A DNA stretch of 64,000 bases, taken from an uncultured Acidobacteriia bacterium (GTDB taxonomy: Bacteria > Acidobacteriota > Terriglobia > Bryobacterales > Bryobacteraceae). The stretch is from positions 1 through 64,000 of the forward strand of contig CAIUOG010000033.1 in assembly GCA_903900705.1 (NCBI GenBank). Reading direction: 5' to 3'. Shown in pieces: positions 11,007-20,023 of this stretch. Made by a program: the position numbers and the translations under genes. The notes below the pieces were generated by a model. That model searched no databases and had not been told where the DNA came from. It saw nothing but the letters and a program-made list of their open reading frames with translations. Position 1 is the first letter of the stretch. The number at the start of each line of letters is the position of its first letter.

Positions 11007-11639
11007 TTAGTTCCAGATCAGGACCTGAATGGGGGTCGGGTTGTAAGCGTTGCAGGGGTTGTTGAGCTGCGGACAGTTACTGATGACACAGATCACATCC
11101 ATGTCGGCTTTCATTTCGACGTATTTCAGCGGTTCTGAAATGCCATCCTCAAAAGTCAGTCTGCCTTCCGGAGTCACAGGCACATTCATGAAGAAGTTGA
11201 TGTTGGCGGTGACGTCGCGTTTGGTGATCTTCCATTTGGGGTCTGCAATTGCGCCGAGAAAGCTGTTGCGGCAGGCGTGCATGTGTCGCTTCCCGATGGC
11301 GTAGCGAACCTGGTTGGATTCGGTGGAACAGGCTCCGCCCAGGGTGTCATGCCGTCCGCAGGTATCGGCAACGATGGTCAGCATGGGATGGCGAAAGTTG
11401 CTCATCAGCACCGTGCCGGCGGTGAGGTAGATATTCTTCTGCGCCACGATGGTGTCGGTGGCGCTGTAGCGTTCGGAGGTATCGGCAGCACTGAAAAAGA
11501 GCGTGTCGACGGCCTGATTGCCTTCGAGATCGACAATGCGAAAAGTCTGGCCGGCCTTGATCACATGGATCCAGGAATCGCCGGCAGGGACGACGGCGTC
11601 ATAGACAGCCGAATCGGGTTTCAGCGTGCTTTCGATCAC
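11007..11639 (-). CDS. Urea amidolyase-associated protein, DUF1989 (UAAP2-like)
   Basis: DUF1989-like sequence ([66 protein letters not shown]); operon position. Confidence 0.88.
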   Translation of the reverse strand: MIESTLKPDSAVYDAVVPAGDSWIHVIKAGQTFRIVDLEGNQAVDTLFFSAADTSERYSATDTIVAQKNIYLTAGTVLMSNFRHPMLTIVADTCGRHDTLGGACSTESNQVRYAIGKRHMHACRNSFLGAIADPKWKITKRDVTANINFFMNVPVTPEGRLTFEDGISEPLKYVEMKADMDVICVISNCPQLNNPCNAYNPTPIQVLIWN

Positions 11640-12340
11640 AGGAAGTACCTCTCAGTGTTGATGAAGCCCCGGGCGTTTTCGGGACGGGACAGGCGGCAGG
11701 GATCGTCAGGACCGGCAACGCCGGCGCGGCTGATGGAGAAATTGATGGGCTTCGGCGCATAAACCGGGTTTTCATCGAGAGGATGCTGGCCGGTATCCAT
11801 GATGACGAGGAGATTCATCTCGGCGCGGATTTCCACGAAGTCGCCGGGCTGGGAGTTGCCGGGCACGAAGTGCATGCTGCCGTCGTCTTCGACGCGAACC
11901 TTGCTGAAGAAGTTGACCGTCGCCCCGAGGTCACGCGCTCCGAGACCGTATTTGGCGGCTTCGGCAAGGAAGTTGTCCTGCGGGTTGCGATGCCAGGCAT
12001 TCCGGTGTTCCTGATAAGTGGCGACGCCATATTTGGCGGCCACGGCGGCGGCATCATTGAACCCTCCGAGAGGGTCATGCCAACCGCAGGAATCGTTGGT
12101 GATGGACGCCAGAATGCGCCCCATGTCGGAATAAAGAACGAAGCCACTGGTGAGGTGCGCGATGTGTTGCGCTTTCAGGGTATCCGGCATGTTGTAGCGC
12201 TCGACCGGACAATCCCAGTTATAAAGAAGCGTGGCCACGTTGGCCCCGCCTTCGACGTCTTCGAGGCGCAGCACATTGCCGCGCCTGAGGAGCAGAGACC
12301 AGCTGGCTCCGCCCTGAATGGTGTCTTCCCACAAAGGCAT
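11636..12340 (-). CDS. Urea amidolyase-associated protein, DUF1989 (UAAP1-like)
   Basis: DUF1989-like sequence ([64 protein letters not shown]); 4-bp overlap with next gene. Confidence 0.88.
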   Translation of the reverse strand: MPLWEDTIQGGASWSLLLRRGNVLRLEDVEGGANVATLLYNWDCPVERYNMPDTLKAQHIAHLTSGFVLYSDMGRILASITNDSCGWHDPLGGFNDAAAVAAKYGVATYQEHRNAWHRNPQDNFLAEAAKYGLGARDLGATVNFFSKVRVEDDGSMHFVPGNSQPGDFVEIRAEMNLLVIMDTGQHPLDENPVYAPKPINFSISRAGVAGPDDPCRLSRPENARGFINTERYFL

Positions 12341-12671
12341 GGGTATAGCTCTCCTTGGTTCGTTCCGAGGCCTGGGTAATACCTGAAGCTGCTTGAAAGG
12401 GTTGATTGGATAGGGTGGGAAAACTAAACGAGGGAGGGCGGACCGCAGCAGACGTCCATCTTCGTCAGGCGCAGCAGGACGTGTATGGCGATCTTCCGCT
12501 CGGCTCTCGTCCGCTGTTGCATATCGGTATCATGGCAGAGCGTCGCCGATACATGCAATCGAAAAAATCGATGCTCCCAATACGCAATTTGTCCCTTTGC
12601 ACGCGCTACAATCGGATTTTCCAGTAGCGTTTTCCAGTAGAAGATTGGGGCCCTGTGAGCCCGCGTCCACA

Positions 12672-13772
12672 ATGTCGTGGCAATCGGACACTGCCTTGAT
12701 CAAGCGCGCATTCTTACTCATACTCCTTTCTCTCTCAACACTGACCTCGTACGCCGGGGCCGCGGATAAACCTTCCTTTGTCGTTGGATGGTCCGTATAC
12801 GTGGGGTGGAACCCCTGGTATTACATGGGCAAGTCCGGCATCCTCAAAAAATGGGCCGATAAATACAATGTGACGATCCGCGTGCAGCGGTTCGACTATG
12901 CGCCGTCGCTCGACGCCTTTGTGGCGAAGAATGTGGATGCGTGCGCGATGACGAACATGGAGGCCCTGGATATGCCGGCGGCCGCGAACATCGACACCAC
13001 GGCCATCATCACCGGAGACTTTTCCAACGGTAACGACGCGCTGCTGGCGCGTAACAACGTGACGCTGCAGACGCTGCCGGGCAGGAAGGTTCTGCTGGTA
13101 CAGAAGACGGTTTCCCAGTACCTCTATGAGCGCGCCATGACGCTGAACGGGATGGAGAGCCAGCTCAAGAAAGTGAAGCTGGTGAACACATCGGATTCCG
13201 ATATTGCGACGGCGTTTATCAGTGACACGTCGCAGGATGCGGTGGTGACCTGGAAACCGATGGTGTCCCAGATTGCGAAGACGAAGGGCGTGAAGATGCT
13301 GTTCAATTCTTCACAGATTCCGGGCGAGATTGTGGATCTGATGGTGGTGCGGACGGATATTCTGAACCGGCCGGACGGGTCCGGTCAGCGGTTCGCGAAG
13401 GCTTTGGCTGGCGCGTGGTACGAGACGACGAAGCTGATGTCCGGCAAGGGTCCGGAGGCGGATAAGGTTCTGAAGGAGATCGCGGCCGGGTCACAGGATT
13501 CGCTGGAATCTTATAAAGAACAGCTGAGCACAACAAATCTGTTCTATTTACCCGAAGCGGCGGCAAAGTTCACCGCGGCGCCGGACTTCAAGCAGAAGAT
13601 GAATCTGGTGCGGCAGTTCTGCTTTACCCACGGGCTGCTGGGGTCGAATACGAAGTCTGTGGATGATGTGGCGATCCGGTATCCGGATGGCACCGTGCAG
13701 GGCAAGGCGGACCGGGTGCGACTGCGCTTCGACACGACGTGGATGACACTGGCGCAGCAGGGGAAACTCTGA
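12672..13772 (+). CDS. ABC transporter substrate-binding protein of urea/guanidine carboxylase-linked type
   Basis: Signal peptide then KPSFVVGWSVYVGWNPWYYMGKSGILKKWADKYNV; divergent from the carboxylase operon; first of three transporter genes. Start uncertain (ATG 12672 or downstream). Confidence 0.85.
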   Translation: MSWQSDTALIKRAFLLILLSLSTLTSYAGAADKPSFVVGWSVYVGWNPWYYMGKSGILKKWADKYNVTIRVQRFDYAPSLDAFVAKNVDACAMTNMEALDMPAAANIDTTAIITGDFSNGNDALLARNNVTLQTLPGRKVLLVQKTVSQYLYERAMTLNGMESQLKKVKLVNTSDSDIATAFISDTSQDAVVTWKPMVSQIAKTKGVKMLFNSSQIPGEIVDLMVVRTDILNRPDGSGQRFAKALAGAWYETTKLMSGKGPEADKVLKEIAAGSQDSLESYKEQLSTTNLFYLPEAAAKFTAAPDFKQKMNLVRQFCFTHGLLGSNTKSVDDVAIRYPDGTVQGKADRVRLRFDTTWMTLAQQGKL

Positions 13773-14626
13773 TGCTTTTCCGGATTGACGCCAAACCGAA
13801 CCGGCTGACGGCACTGACGCTGTCGTGGTTTCTGTTCGTCTCCGGGATCGCGCTGTACTTTTACACGTCGCACAACCGGCATCTGGAGAATCCGGAAGAC
13901 AAGGTGATTCCGAGTCTGCAGCAATTGACGACCGGCATGACGGATGCCTTTCTGAAACCGGATACGGAAGAGGCCGCACCGGAAGGTCTGGAGAATGCAT
14001 CCCTGGGGCGGAAGTTCCTGACCAGCATGTTGTGGACGGACACGCTGGCCAGCGCGAAACGCTTCGTATGGAGCATGCTGCTGCTGATTCCGGCGGTGGT
14101 ACTGGGGCTGCACATGGGGATGTTTCCGATCTTCGGGCAGTTCTTTCTGCGGTTCATTCTCTTCTTCGACAAGATCATCGCTCTCTCGGTGCTGCCGATT
14201 CTGTTTATCGCCTTCGGGATTGATGAACTGGCGAAGATCATGCTGATTGTGATCGGGGTGACGCCGACGATTATTCTGGACACTTTCAATCTGACGAAGG
14301 GCGTGCCGCAGGAACAGATTGTGAAGGGCTTCACGCTGGGCGCACAGGATTTCGTGGTGACTTACAGCATTGTGCTGAAGCAGATCATGCCGCGGGTGCT
14401 GAACAGTATCCGGCTGAATCTGAAGGCCGTGATGCTGTTCCTGTTTGCGGGCGAGATGATCGCATCGCAGGATGGCCTCGCGTTCCGCATCGCGCTGCTG
14501 CGGCGCCATATGGGAATGAACGTGATTATTCCGTATGTGCTGTGGGTGGCGCTGCTGCTGTTTCTGGTGGATCTGACCATGCGGGTGGCGAATAAGAAAC
14601 TGCATCCGTGGTTCCGGGAAGCATAG
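13772..14626 (+). CDS. ABC transporter permease
   Basis: Membrane protein with BPD-type motif region (GVPQEQIVKGFTLGAQDFVVTYSIVLKQIMPRVLNSIRL); ATGA overlap with upstream gene. Confidence 0.85.
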   Translation: MLFRIDAKPNRLTALTLSWFLFVSGIALYFYTSHNRHLENPEDKVIPSLQQLTTGMTDAFLKPDTEEAAPEGLENASLGRKFLTSMLWTDTLASAKRFVWSMLLLIPAVVLGLHMGMFPIFGQFFLRFILFFDKIIALSVLPILFIAFGIDELAKIMLIVIGVTPTIILDTFNLTKGVPQEQIVKGFTLGAQDFVVTYSIVLKQIMPRVLNSIRLNLKAVMLFLFAGEMIASQDGLAFRIALLRRHMGMNVIIPYVLWVALLLFLVDLTMRVANKKLHPWFREA

Positions 14627-14628
14627 GC

Positions 14629-15432
14629 ATGAAAGACATCATCAGGCTGGAGAATATCGGCGTCACGTATTCGAACAAGAAGGTGCTGGAGCATCTGGAT
14701 CTGACGATCCGCGAGGGCGAGTTTGTGGCCGTGTGCGGGCAGACGGGCTGCGGGAAATCGACCATGCTGCGGCTGATTCTGGGAGCGGAGAAGCCGACGA
14801 CGGGGCGCGTGCTGATTGACGGCAGGGAACTTCCCCGCCCCGACCGGCATCGTGGTTATGTGCCGCAGAAGTATTCGCTGTTTCCGGATAAGACGGTGCT
14901 GGACAACATCACATTCGGACCGGAGACGGAAGAGTTCGGATTGATCGGGCGGTTGAAGCCCGGCTTCCGGAGGCGGCGGAAGGAATTCCAGGCGCAGGCT
15001 TACGAGTACCTGAAGCACATGGGACTGCAGGCATCGGACGCTCACAAGTATCCGGATGAGCTTTCAGGCGGCATGCAGCAGCGCGTGGCAATCGCACAGG
15101 CTCTGATCATGAAGCCGCAGATTTTGCTGATGGACGAGGCGTTCAGCGCGCTGGATCCGGGAACGCGTTCGGAAATGCAGAAGCTGGTGCGGACGCTGTG
15201 GAAGGAAACAGGGACTACGTTCCTGTTTGTGACGCACAATATTCCGGAGGCGATTTTTCTGGGATCGCGCGTGGTGATTCTGGGGAAGGATTCTCCGGAG
15301 AGCAGTTCGAAGGTGCAGGTGGATATGGAACTGCCCGAAGAGGCTCACAGCCGCGAGGAAGTGGAACGCCTGACGCGGGTGATCGGGAATGCCACCGCGG
15401 GCGCGAAACTCGAACTCACTTACGCAGAATAG
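14629..15432 (+). CDS. ABC transporter ATP-binding protein
   Basis: Walker A GQTGCGKST, signature LSGGMQQRVAIAQAL, Walker B ILLMDEAFSALD. Confidence 0.93.
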   Translation: MKDIIRLENIGVTYSNKKVLEHLDLTIREGEFVAVCGQTGCGKSTMLRLILGAEKPTTGRVLIDGRELPRPDRHRGYVPQKYSLFPDKTVLDNITFGPETEEFGLIGRLKPGFRRRRKEFQAQAYEYLKHMGLQASDAHKYPDELSGGMQQRVAIAQALIMKPQILLMDEAFSALDPGTRSEMQKLVRTLWKETGTTFLFVTHNIPEAIFLGSRVVILGKDSPESSSKVQVDMELPEEAHSREEVERLTRVIGNATAGAKLELTYAE

Positions 15433-16204
15433 TGGCGGCGACGTCGTAGACGGAATCACAGATCTGGTAGAACTGCGATTCCATGGCGGGCCAATGATTG
15501 GCGAAGGCGGGCCGCCCCAGCTTTTCGAACAGGTCCTCATCCATCAGGCGGGGTTCACCGGCTTCATCGGGCAGAGTGAAGACTGCCGGGGCCTGCCAGA
15601 AGGCTTCAGGATCAGTGGGCAGTGCCTGCAACTGCACGGGCAGAGGGTCGAAATCGGGCTCGGGTCCGGAGGCCGGCTCGGGTTCCGGCATGGGTTGGGG
15701 ACGGCCCTGGAGCAGATCGAAAAGATCGTCATGCTTCATGCCGCGCAGCTGAAACAGCAGGAAGGGGTCGCGTTCAAAATCGCGCCCGAATTTCAGCCAG
15801 ACGGCGACGAGGTGTTTGCAGGGTTTGAGCCAGTCCGGGCAGGCGCATTCCATGTGGAGGTCGACGTGGCGCTCCGGCATGAAGCGCAGTTTCGCCTTCG
15901 TGAAGGCGGTTTGGATTTCGAGCGGCAAATCCCCTTCACTCAGGGATTTGGCGAGCGCGCGGCGGTCACGGACATTGCTGAACAGCGCTTCCCACTGGTC
16001 ATCGGCAAAGGGATCGAAGGTGATGCGGACTGTATAGGGCTGCTCTGCCGTGCCCTGCACGCGCGCCGTGACGGTGCGGCCTTCGAAGCGCATCTGCAGA
16101 ACCCGGTTGGCCGCGGCGTACTTCATGCCATCTGAAAAACGCCGCGATTCGGCGAGCTTCTCCATCTTTTCGAGCCAGACCGCGCCCCACCAGTTGCGGC
16201 TCAA
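15416..16204 (-). CDS. SWIM zinc-finger protein
   Basis: CxC..CxH motif (CACPDWLKPCKH); 4-bp overlap with SNF2 helicase gene. Confidence 0.85.
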   Translation of the reverse strand: MSRNWWGAVWLEKMEKLAESRRFSDGMKYAAANRVLQMRFEGRTVTARVQGTAEQPYTVRITFDPFADDQWEALFSNVRDRRALAKSLSEGDLPLEIQTAFTKAKLRFMPERHVDLHMECACPDWLKPCKHLVAVWLKFGRDFERDPFLLFQLRGMKHDDLFDLLQGRPQPMPEPEPASGPEPDFDPLPVQLQALPTDPEAFWQAPAVFTLPDEAGEPRLMDEDLFEKLGRPAFANHWPAMESQFYQICDSVYDVAATILRK

Positions 16205-19098
16205 AGCAGGGCCTCCTGCCGGAGGGCGAAGAGTTCTTTGAGCTCGTCCGTGGAAAGCTCCGTGAGCCAGGATTCGCCGGCTCCGATGACGTTATCGGCC
16301 ATGGCTTTTTTGCGCTCAATCATCTCGTCAATTCTCTCTTCCAGCGTACCCACGCAGACGAACTTGTGGATCTGGACATTGCGGGTCTGGCCGATGCGGA
16401 AGGCCCGGTCGGTGGCCTGATTTTCGACGGCGGGATTCCACCAGCGGTCGAAGTGGAAGACGTGGTTGGCGGCGGTGAGATTGAGGCCGGTGCCGCCCGC
16501 TTTCAGGGAGAGGACGAAGAGTTTGGGATCGTTATCGCCTCCCTTCTGGAAGCGCTCGACCATCTCATCACGCTTATGAGCGGGGACGCCGCCGTGGAGG
16601 AACAGAACTTCCTGGCCGAAGGTGGCTGCGAGGTGTTTACGGAGGCGCTCACCCATTTCGGCGAACTGCGAAAAAATGAGCGCGCGGTCGCCTTCAGAGA
16701 GCAACTCCTCCACCATTTCGGTGAGGCGGGAGAGCTTGCCGGAACGCCCGGGCAGAGGGGATTCGTCGGCAAGGAAGAGCGAGGGGTGATTGCAGACCTG
16801 CTTGAGCCTGGTGAGGGCGGCGAGGATGGCGCCTTTGCGGCGGATGCCGGTGACAGCGTCGAGATCTTTGGTGGTATTGGAGACAACGCGCTGGTAGAGC
16901 GATGCCTGTTCAGGCGTGAGGTTGCAGAAGACCTTCATTTCGAGCTTTTCCGGAAGGTCTTCCAGAATGGCCTTATCGGTCTTGAGGCGGCGCAGAATGA
17001 AGGGCGCGGTGAGTTTGCGGAGCTTCAGGGCGGCTTCCGATTCCACTTTTTTCTGAATGGGGAGCAGGAAGCGGCGACGGAATTCAGCGGCGTTGCCAAG
17101 GAAGCCGGGGTTGAGGAATTCCATGATGGCCCAGAGTTCGCCCACGTTATTTTCAACAGGAGTGCCGGTGAGGGCGATGCGGTAGTCCGCCGTAAGAGCG
17201 CGGGCGGCGCGGGCCTGGCGGGTGTCAGGATTCTTGATGTTCTGGGCTTCGTCGAGGATGACACCGGACCAGGCGACGTCATTGAGGACATCGATATCGC
17301 GATGCACAAGCGCATAGCTGGAGATGACGAGGGCGTGCTTGCGGGCTTCCCTGACGAAATCTTCGCCGCGGCTGCGGGTGACGCCGTGGTGGACGAGGAC
17401 CGAGAGGTTCGGCGCGAACCGGGCGGCTTCCTTGCGCCAGTTGCCGACCACGGAGGTAGGGCAAACGAGGAGCGCGGGGCGATCCATGCCATTGGCCCGA
17501 TCATGCTGCAGCAGGGCGAGGGCCTGCACGGTTTTGCCGAGGCCCATGTCGTCGGCGAGACACGCTCCGAGACCGTACTGGCGGAGGAAGCCGAGCCAGG
17601 AGAAGCCGCGCAACTGGTAGGGGCGGAGGGTGCCCTGAAAATCGAGCGGGACCGGCAGTTCTTCAAAGCGCGTGCGGCCGTCAAGTTTATCGAGAAGTTC
17701 CCCAACCCAGCCTTCGCCGCGCGCGGTTTCGAAGAGTACGCCGGGAGGAGCGTCGACGCCACCCAGGGCGGCGCGGATCACATCGCGTGCGGGCGCGGGT
17801 TCGCGCTTCCAGAGGTCAAGTGCGGCGCGGATGGCCTGGGGCTCAAAGGGGATCCACTTGCCGTGCACTTTGACGAGGGGCGCGGTGGATTCGGCCAGCT
17901 TGTCGAGTTCTTCCCGGGTGAAGGATTCGCCGCCGATCGCCACGTCCCAATCAAACTGCATCAGCTGATCGAGCGAGAAGGTGCCGCCCGAACCACCGGA
18001 ATGGGAGGGCTTGAGGACGGGGCGGGCGCGCACGACCGGAGAGGCTTCGTGGCCCTTCCACCAGGAGGGGACGATGGCGCGGAAGCCTTCCTGTTCGAGG
18101 AGGGGCGCGGTGTGGGTGAGAAAGCGGAAGGCGGAGGTGACGTCGAGCGGGAAGCTTTGGACGTCCGCGCGGATATCGGGGCAGAGCGAGGCGGCCCGCG
18201 CGAGAAGGCGTGTCACGTAGCGCCGGGGGCTGACTTCGTCGAGAGAGACGACCGGGCCGCCCCCGAGGGGTTCGAGCTGGTAGTGAACACGCCAGGTACT
18301 GTTGTCCGTATCCGGTTCGGGCTCGCGGAGTTCGAAGGCGAGCAGCCAGGGAAAGGAGGCTTCGTGAAAGGCGGGGCGCTGCCACTGGAGGACAGAGCCG
18401 GCGAAATCGGCGATGACCTCGGTGTCGCCCGGGATCTCGGATTCCATGGAAGTAAGGCGGCTCATCCAGACGGAGGGGAGGTTGAGCCGGGTGACCGCTT
18501 TCGGGATGGGACGCAGGGGTCGGACATTGCCGCGAGCGATACGGGGGAAAACGTCGATGATCCACTCGACAAAGCTGTGGACGAGGACAGCGGGATCATC
18601 GAGCGGTGGCGTGCCGCCTTGTTTATTAAGGCTGTGGGTATCGAGGGTGATGGCGCGGGCGGCGGGTGGCATGGAGGCCGCGAGTTGCTGGAGGGTGCGG
18701 CGGTCCGGCGCGGCGATGACGGGCTTCCAGCGGGCATGGAAGACGTCGTCTTCGCAGGCGATGGAGGGGAGCAGGCGGTCGCGGGAGGCGAGCGCGCTGA
18801 CGAAGCGAAGCGCGTTGCTCCAGAAGCGGGTGGTGGGCGTGGCGCGCGGGTCGCGAGGGACGGCGCTCAGGAAATGGAAGGCATTTTCGGCGTTTAAGAT
18901 GGCGAGGGGCAGCACAACAGGTTCGGGCAGCCAAAGAGTCCCTTTGCGATACGCCTCCGGCTGCACTGCGAGGTGGAGCAGGGCGCGGCGCAGATCAGCA
19001 GTGCTGCTACCGAACGGTTCGACCCAGAGGATCAGTTGGCGGTCGCGATAAGCGGTATGGAGCCGGAGAGGGGCTGCTCTGTCGAGTTCGAACGTCAT
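16201..19098 (-). CDS. SNF2/Rad54-family helicase-like ATPase
   Basis: Motifs DDMGLGKTVQALALL, ILDEAQNIKN, LTGTPVENNVGELWAIMEFLNPGFLG, LSLKAGGTGLNLTAANHVFHFDRWWNPAVENQATDRAFRIGQ. Confidence 0.95.
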   Translation of the reverse strand: MTFELDRAAPLRLHTAYRDRQLILWVEPFGSSTADLRRALLHLAVQPEAYRKGTLWLPEPVVLPLAILNAENAFHFLSAVPRDPRATPTTRFWSNALRFVSALASRDRLLPSIACEDDVFHARWKPVIAAPDRRTLQQLAASMPPAARAITLDTHSLNKQGGTPPLDDPAVLVHSFVEWIIDVFPRIARGNVRPLRPIPKAVTRLNLPSVWMSRLTSMESEIPGDTEVIADFAGSVLQWQRPAFHEASFPWLLAFELREPEPDTDNSTWRVHYQLEPLGGGPVVSLDEVSPRRYVTRLLARAASLCPDIRADVQSFPLDVTSAFRFLTHTAPLLEQEGFRAIVPSWWKGHEASPVVRARPVLKPSHSGGSGGTFSLDQLMQFDWDVAIGGESFTREELDKLAESTAPLVKVHGKWIPFEPQAIRAALDLWKREPAPARDVIRAALGGVDAPPGVLFETARGEGWVGELLDKLDGRTRFEELPVPLDFQGTLRPYQLRGFSWLGFLRQYGLGACLADDMGLGKTVQALALLQHDRANGMDRPALLVCPTSVVGNWRKEAARFAPNLSVLVHHGVTRSRGEDFVREARKHALVISSYALVHRDIDVLNDVAWSGVILDEAQNIKNPDTRQARAARALTADYRIALTGTPVENNVGELWAIMEFLNPGFLGNAAEFRRRFLLPIQKKVESEAALKLRKLTAPFILRRLKTDKAILEDLPEKLEMKVFCNLTPEQASLYQRVVSNTTKDLDAVTGIRRKGAILAALTRLKQVCNHPSLFLADESPLPGRSGKLSRLTEMVEELLSEGDRALIFSQFAEMGERLRKHLAATFGQEVLFLHGGVPAHKRDEMVERFQKGGDNDPKLFVLSLKAGGTGLNLTAANHVFHFDRWWNPAVENQATDRAFRIGQTRNVQIHKFVCVGTLEERIDEMIERKKAMADNVIGAGESWLTELSTDELKELFALRQEALL

Positions 19099-19538
19099 GC
19101 GGCGCTGGAATCGAGCCAGCGGCGCAGGGCTGCGCGTCCGGCGAATCCCGCCTGTTGCTGTTCCACGCGGCCGTTCCTCAGGAGGACAAAGTTGGGGATC
19201 GACTGAACTTTAAAACGCGCGGAGAGCTGGGGATTGGCTTCGGTGTCGACTTTCAAAACGATGGCTTTGCCAGCCATTTCGCGGGCCAGCTGGTGGACTT
19301 CCGGGGCAGCGGCGCGGCACGGGCCGCACCAATCCGCCCAGAAATCCACCAGCACCGGGACCGGCGAAGCGCTGACGATTTCATTGAACGCGGACTCATC
19401 CACATCGAGAGGGTCGCTTTGGGCCGGGAGTTCTGACTTGCAGGTTCCGCAGCGGCCCCGGTGCGAGAGGTGTCTGGCGGGGACACGATTGGTGGCCCCG
19501 CACGACGGGCAGTCGCGAAATGCGGAAAAAGGCATCAC
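19095..19538 (-). CDS. Thioredoxin with N-terminal zinc ribbon (TrxC/Trx2-like)
   Basis: CPSCG...CGTCKSE ribbon and VDFWADWCGPCRAAAPE active site. Confidence 0.9.
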   Translation of the reverse strand: MMPFSAFRDCPSCGATNRVPARHLSHRGRCGTCKSELPAQSDPLDVDESAFNEIVSASPVPVLVDFWADWCGPCRAAAPEVHQLAREMAGKAIVLKVDTEANPQLSARFKVQSIPNFVLLRNGRVEQQQAGFAGRAALRRWLDSSAA

Positions 19539-19540
19539 CT

Positions 19541-19999
19541 TTAAATGTAAGCGATGACGTCTATCTCCACGAGGGAATTGCCCGGAATGCCACCGGCGGC
19601 GGCGATGGTGGTGCGGACGGGCGGTTCGTCGCCGAAGCTGCCGAGGAAGACCTCATTCATGGCGGCGTAATCCTTCAGGTCATTGAGGAAAACGCTGCAT
19701 TTGAGGACCTTGTTCATGGAGGAGCCGGCGTCTTCAAGCTGCTGTTTGATGGAATCGAGCACGCCTTTGGTGTGAACTTTTATATCGCCTTCCTTGTGAT
19801 AGCCCACGCCGGCGATGAAAAGGAGGTTGCCGTAAGCCACAGTGCTGTTAAAAAGCGGCGTTTTGGCGGGCTTCGGACCTTTGCGGATCACACGTTTGGT
19901 GGGGGCGGCGGTCTGCGCTTCGGCGGCCGGCACGGCGATGGCGGCGGTGGTGGCCGCGGTGGTGGCGGCGGTCGAGATGAATTTGCGTCTGGTGTTCAT
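19541..19999 (-). CDS. RidA/YjgF family protein with N-terminal signal-like extension
   Basis: NLLFIAGVGYHKEGDIKVHTKGVLDSIKQQLEDAGSSMNKVLKCSVFLNDLKDYAAMNEVF...VRTTIAAAGGIPGNSLVEIDVIAYI. Confidence 0.88.
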   Translation of the reverse strand: MNTRRKFISTAATTAATTAAIAVPAAEAQTAAPTKRVIRKGPKPAKTPLFNSTVAYGNLLFIAGVGYHKEGDIKVHTKGVLDSIKQQLEDAGSSMNKVLKCSVFLNDLKDYAAMNEVFLGSFGDEPPVRTTIAAAGGIPGNSLVEIDVIAYI

Positions 20000-20023
20000 T
20001 ATGAGGCTCCTTTGGCTTCTGGT

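Noticed and set aside
12341-12671. Guanidine-I (ykkC) riboswitch expected upstream of the carboxylase/transporter genes
   Set aside because: Looked for the conserved segments on both strands by eye and did not find them; a covariance-model search is still needed.
12530-12721. 63-aa Cys-containing minus-strand ORF in the divergent promoter region
   Set aside because: Overlaps the transporter start antisense, with no ribosome-binding context or recognisable family.
16366-18897. 843-aa plus-strand ORF
   Set aside because: Antisense to the SNF2 helicase; composition (G/E/A/D-rich) typical of a shadow frame.
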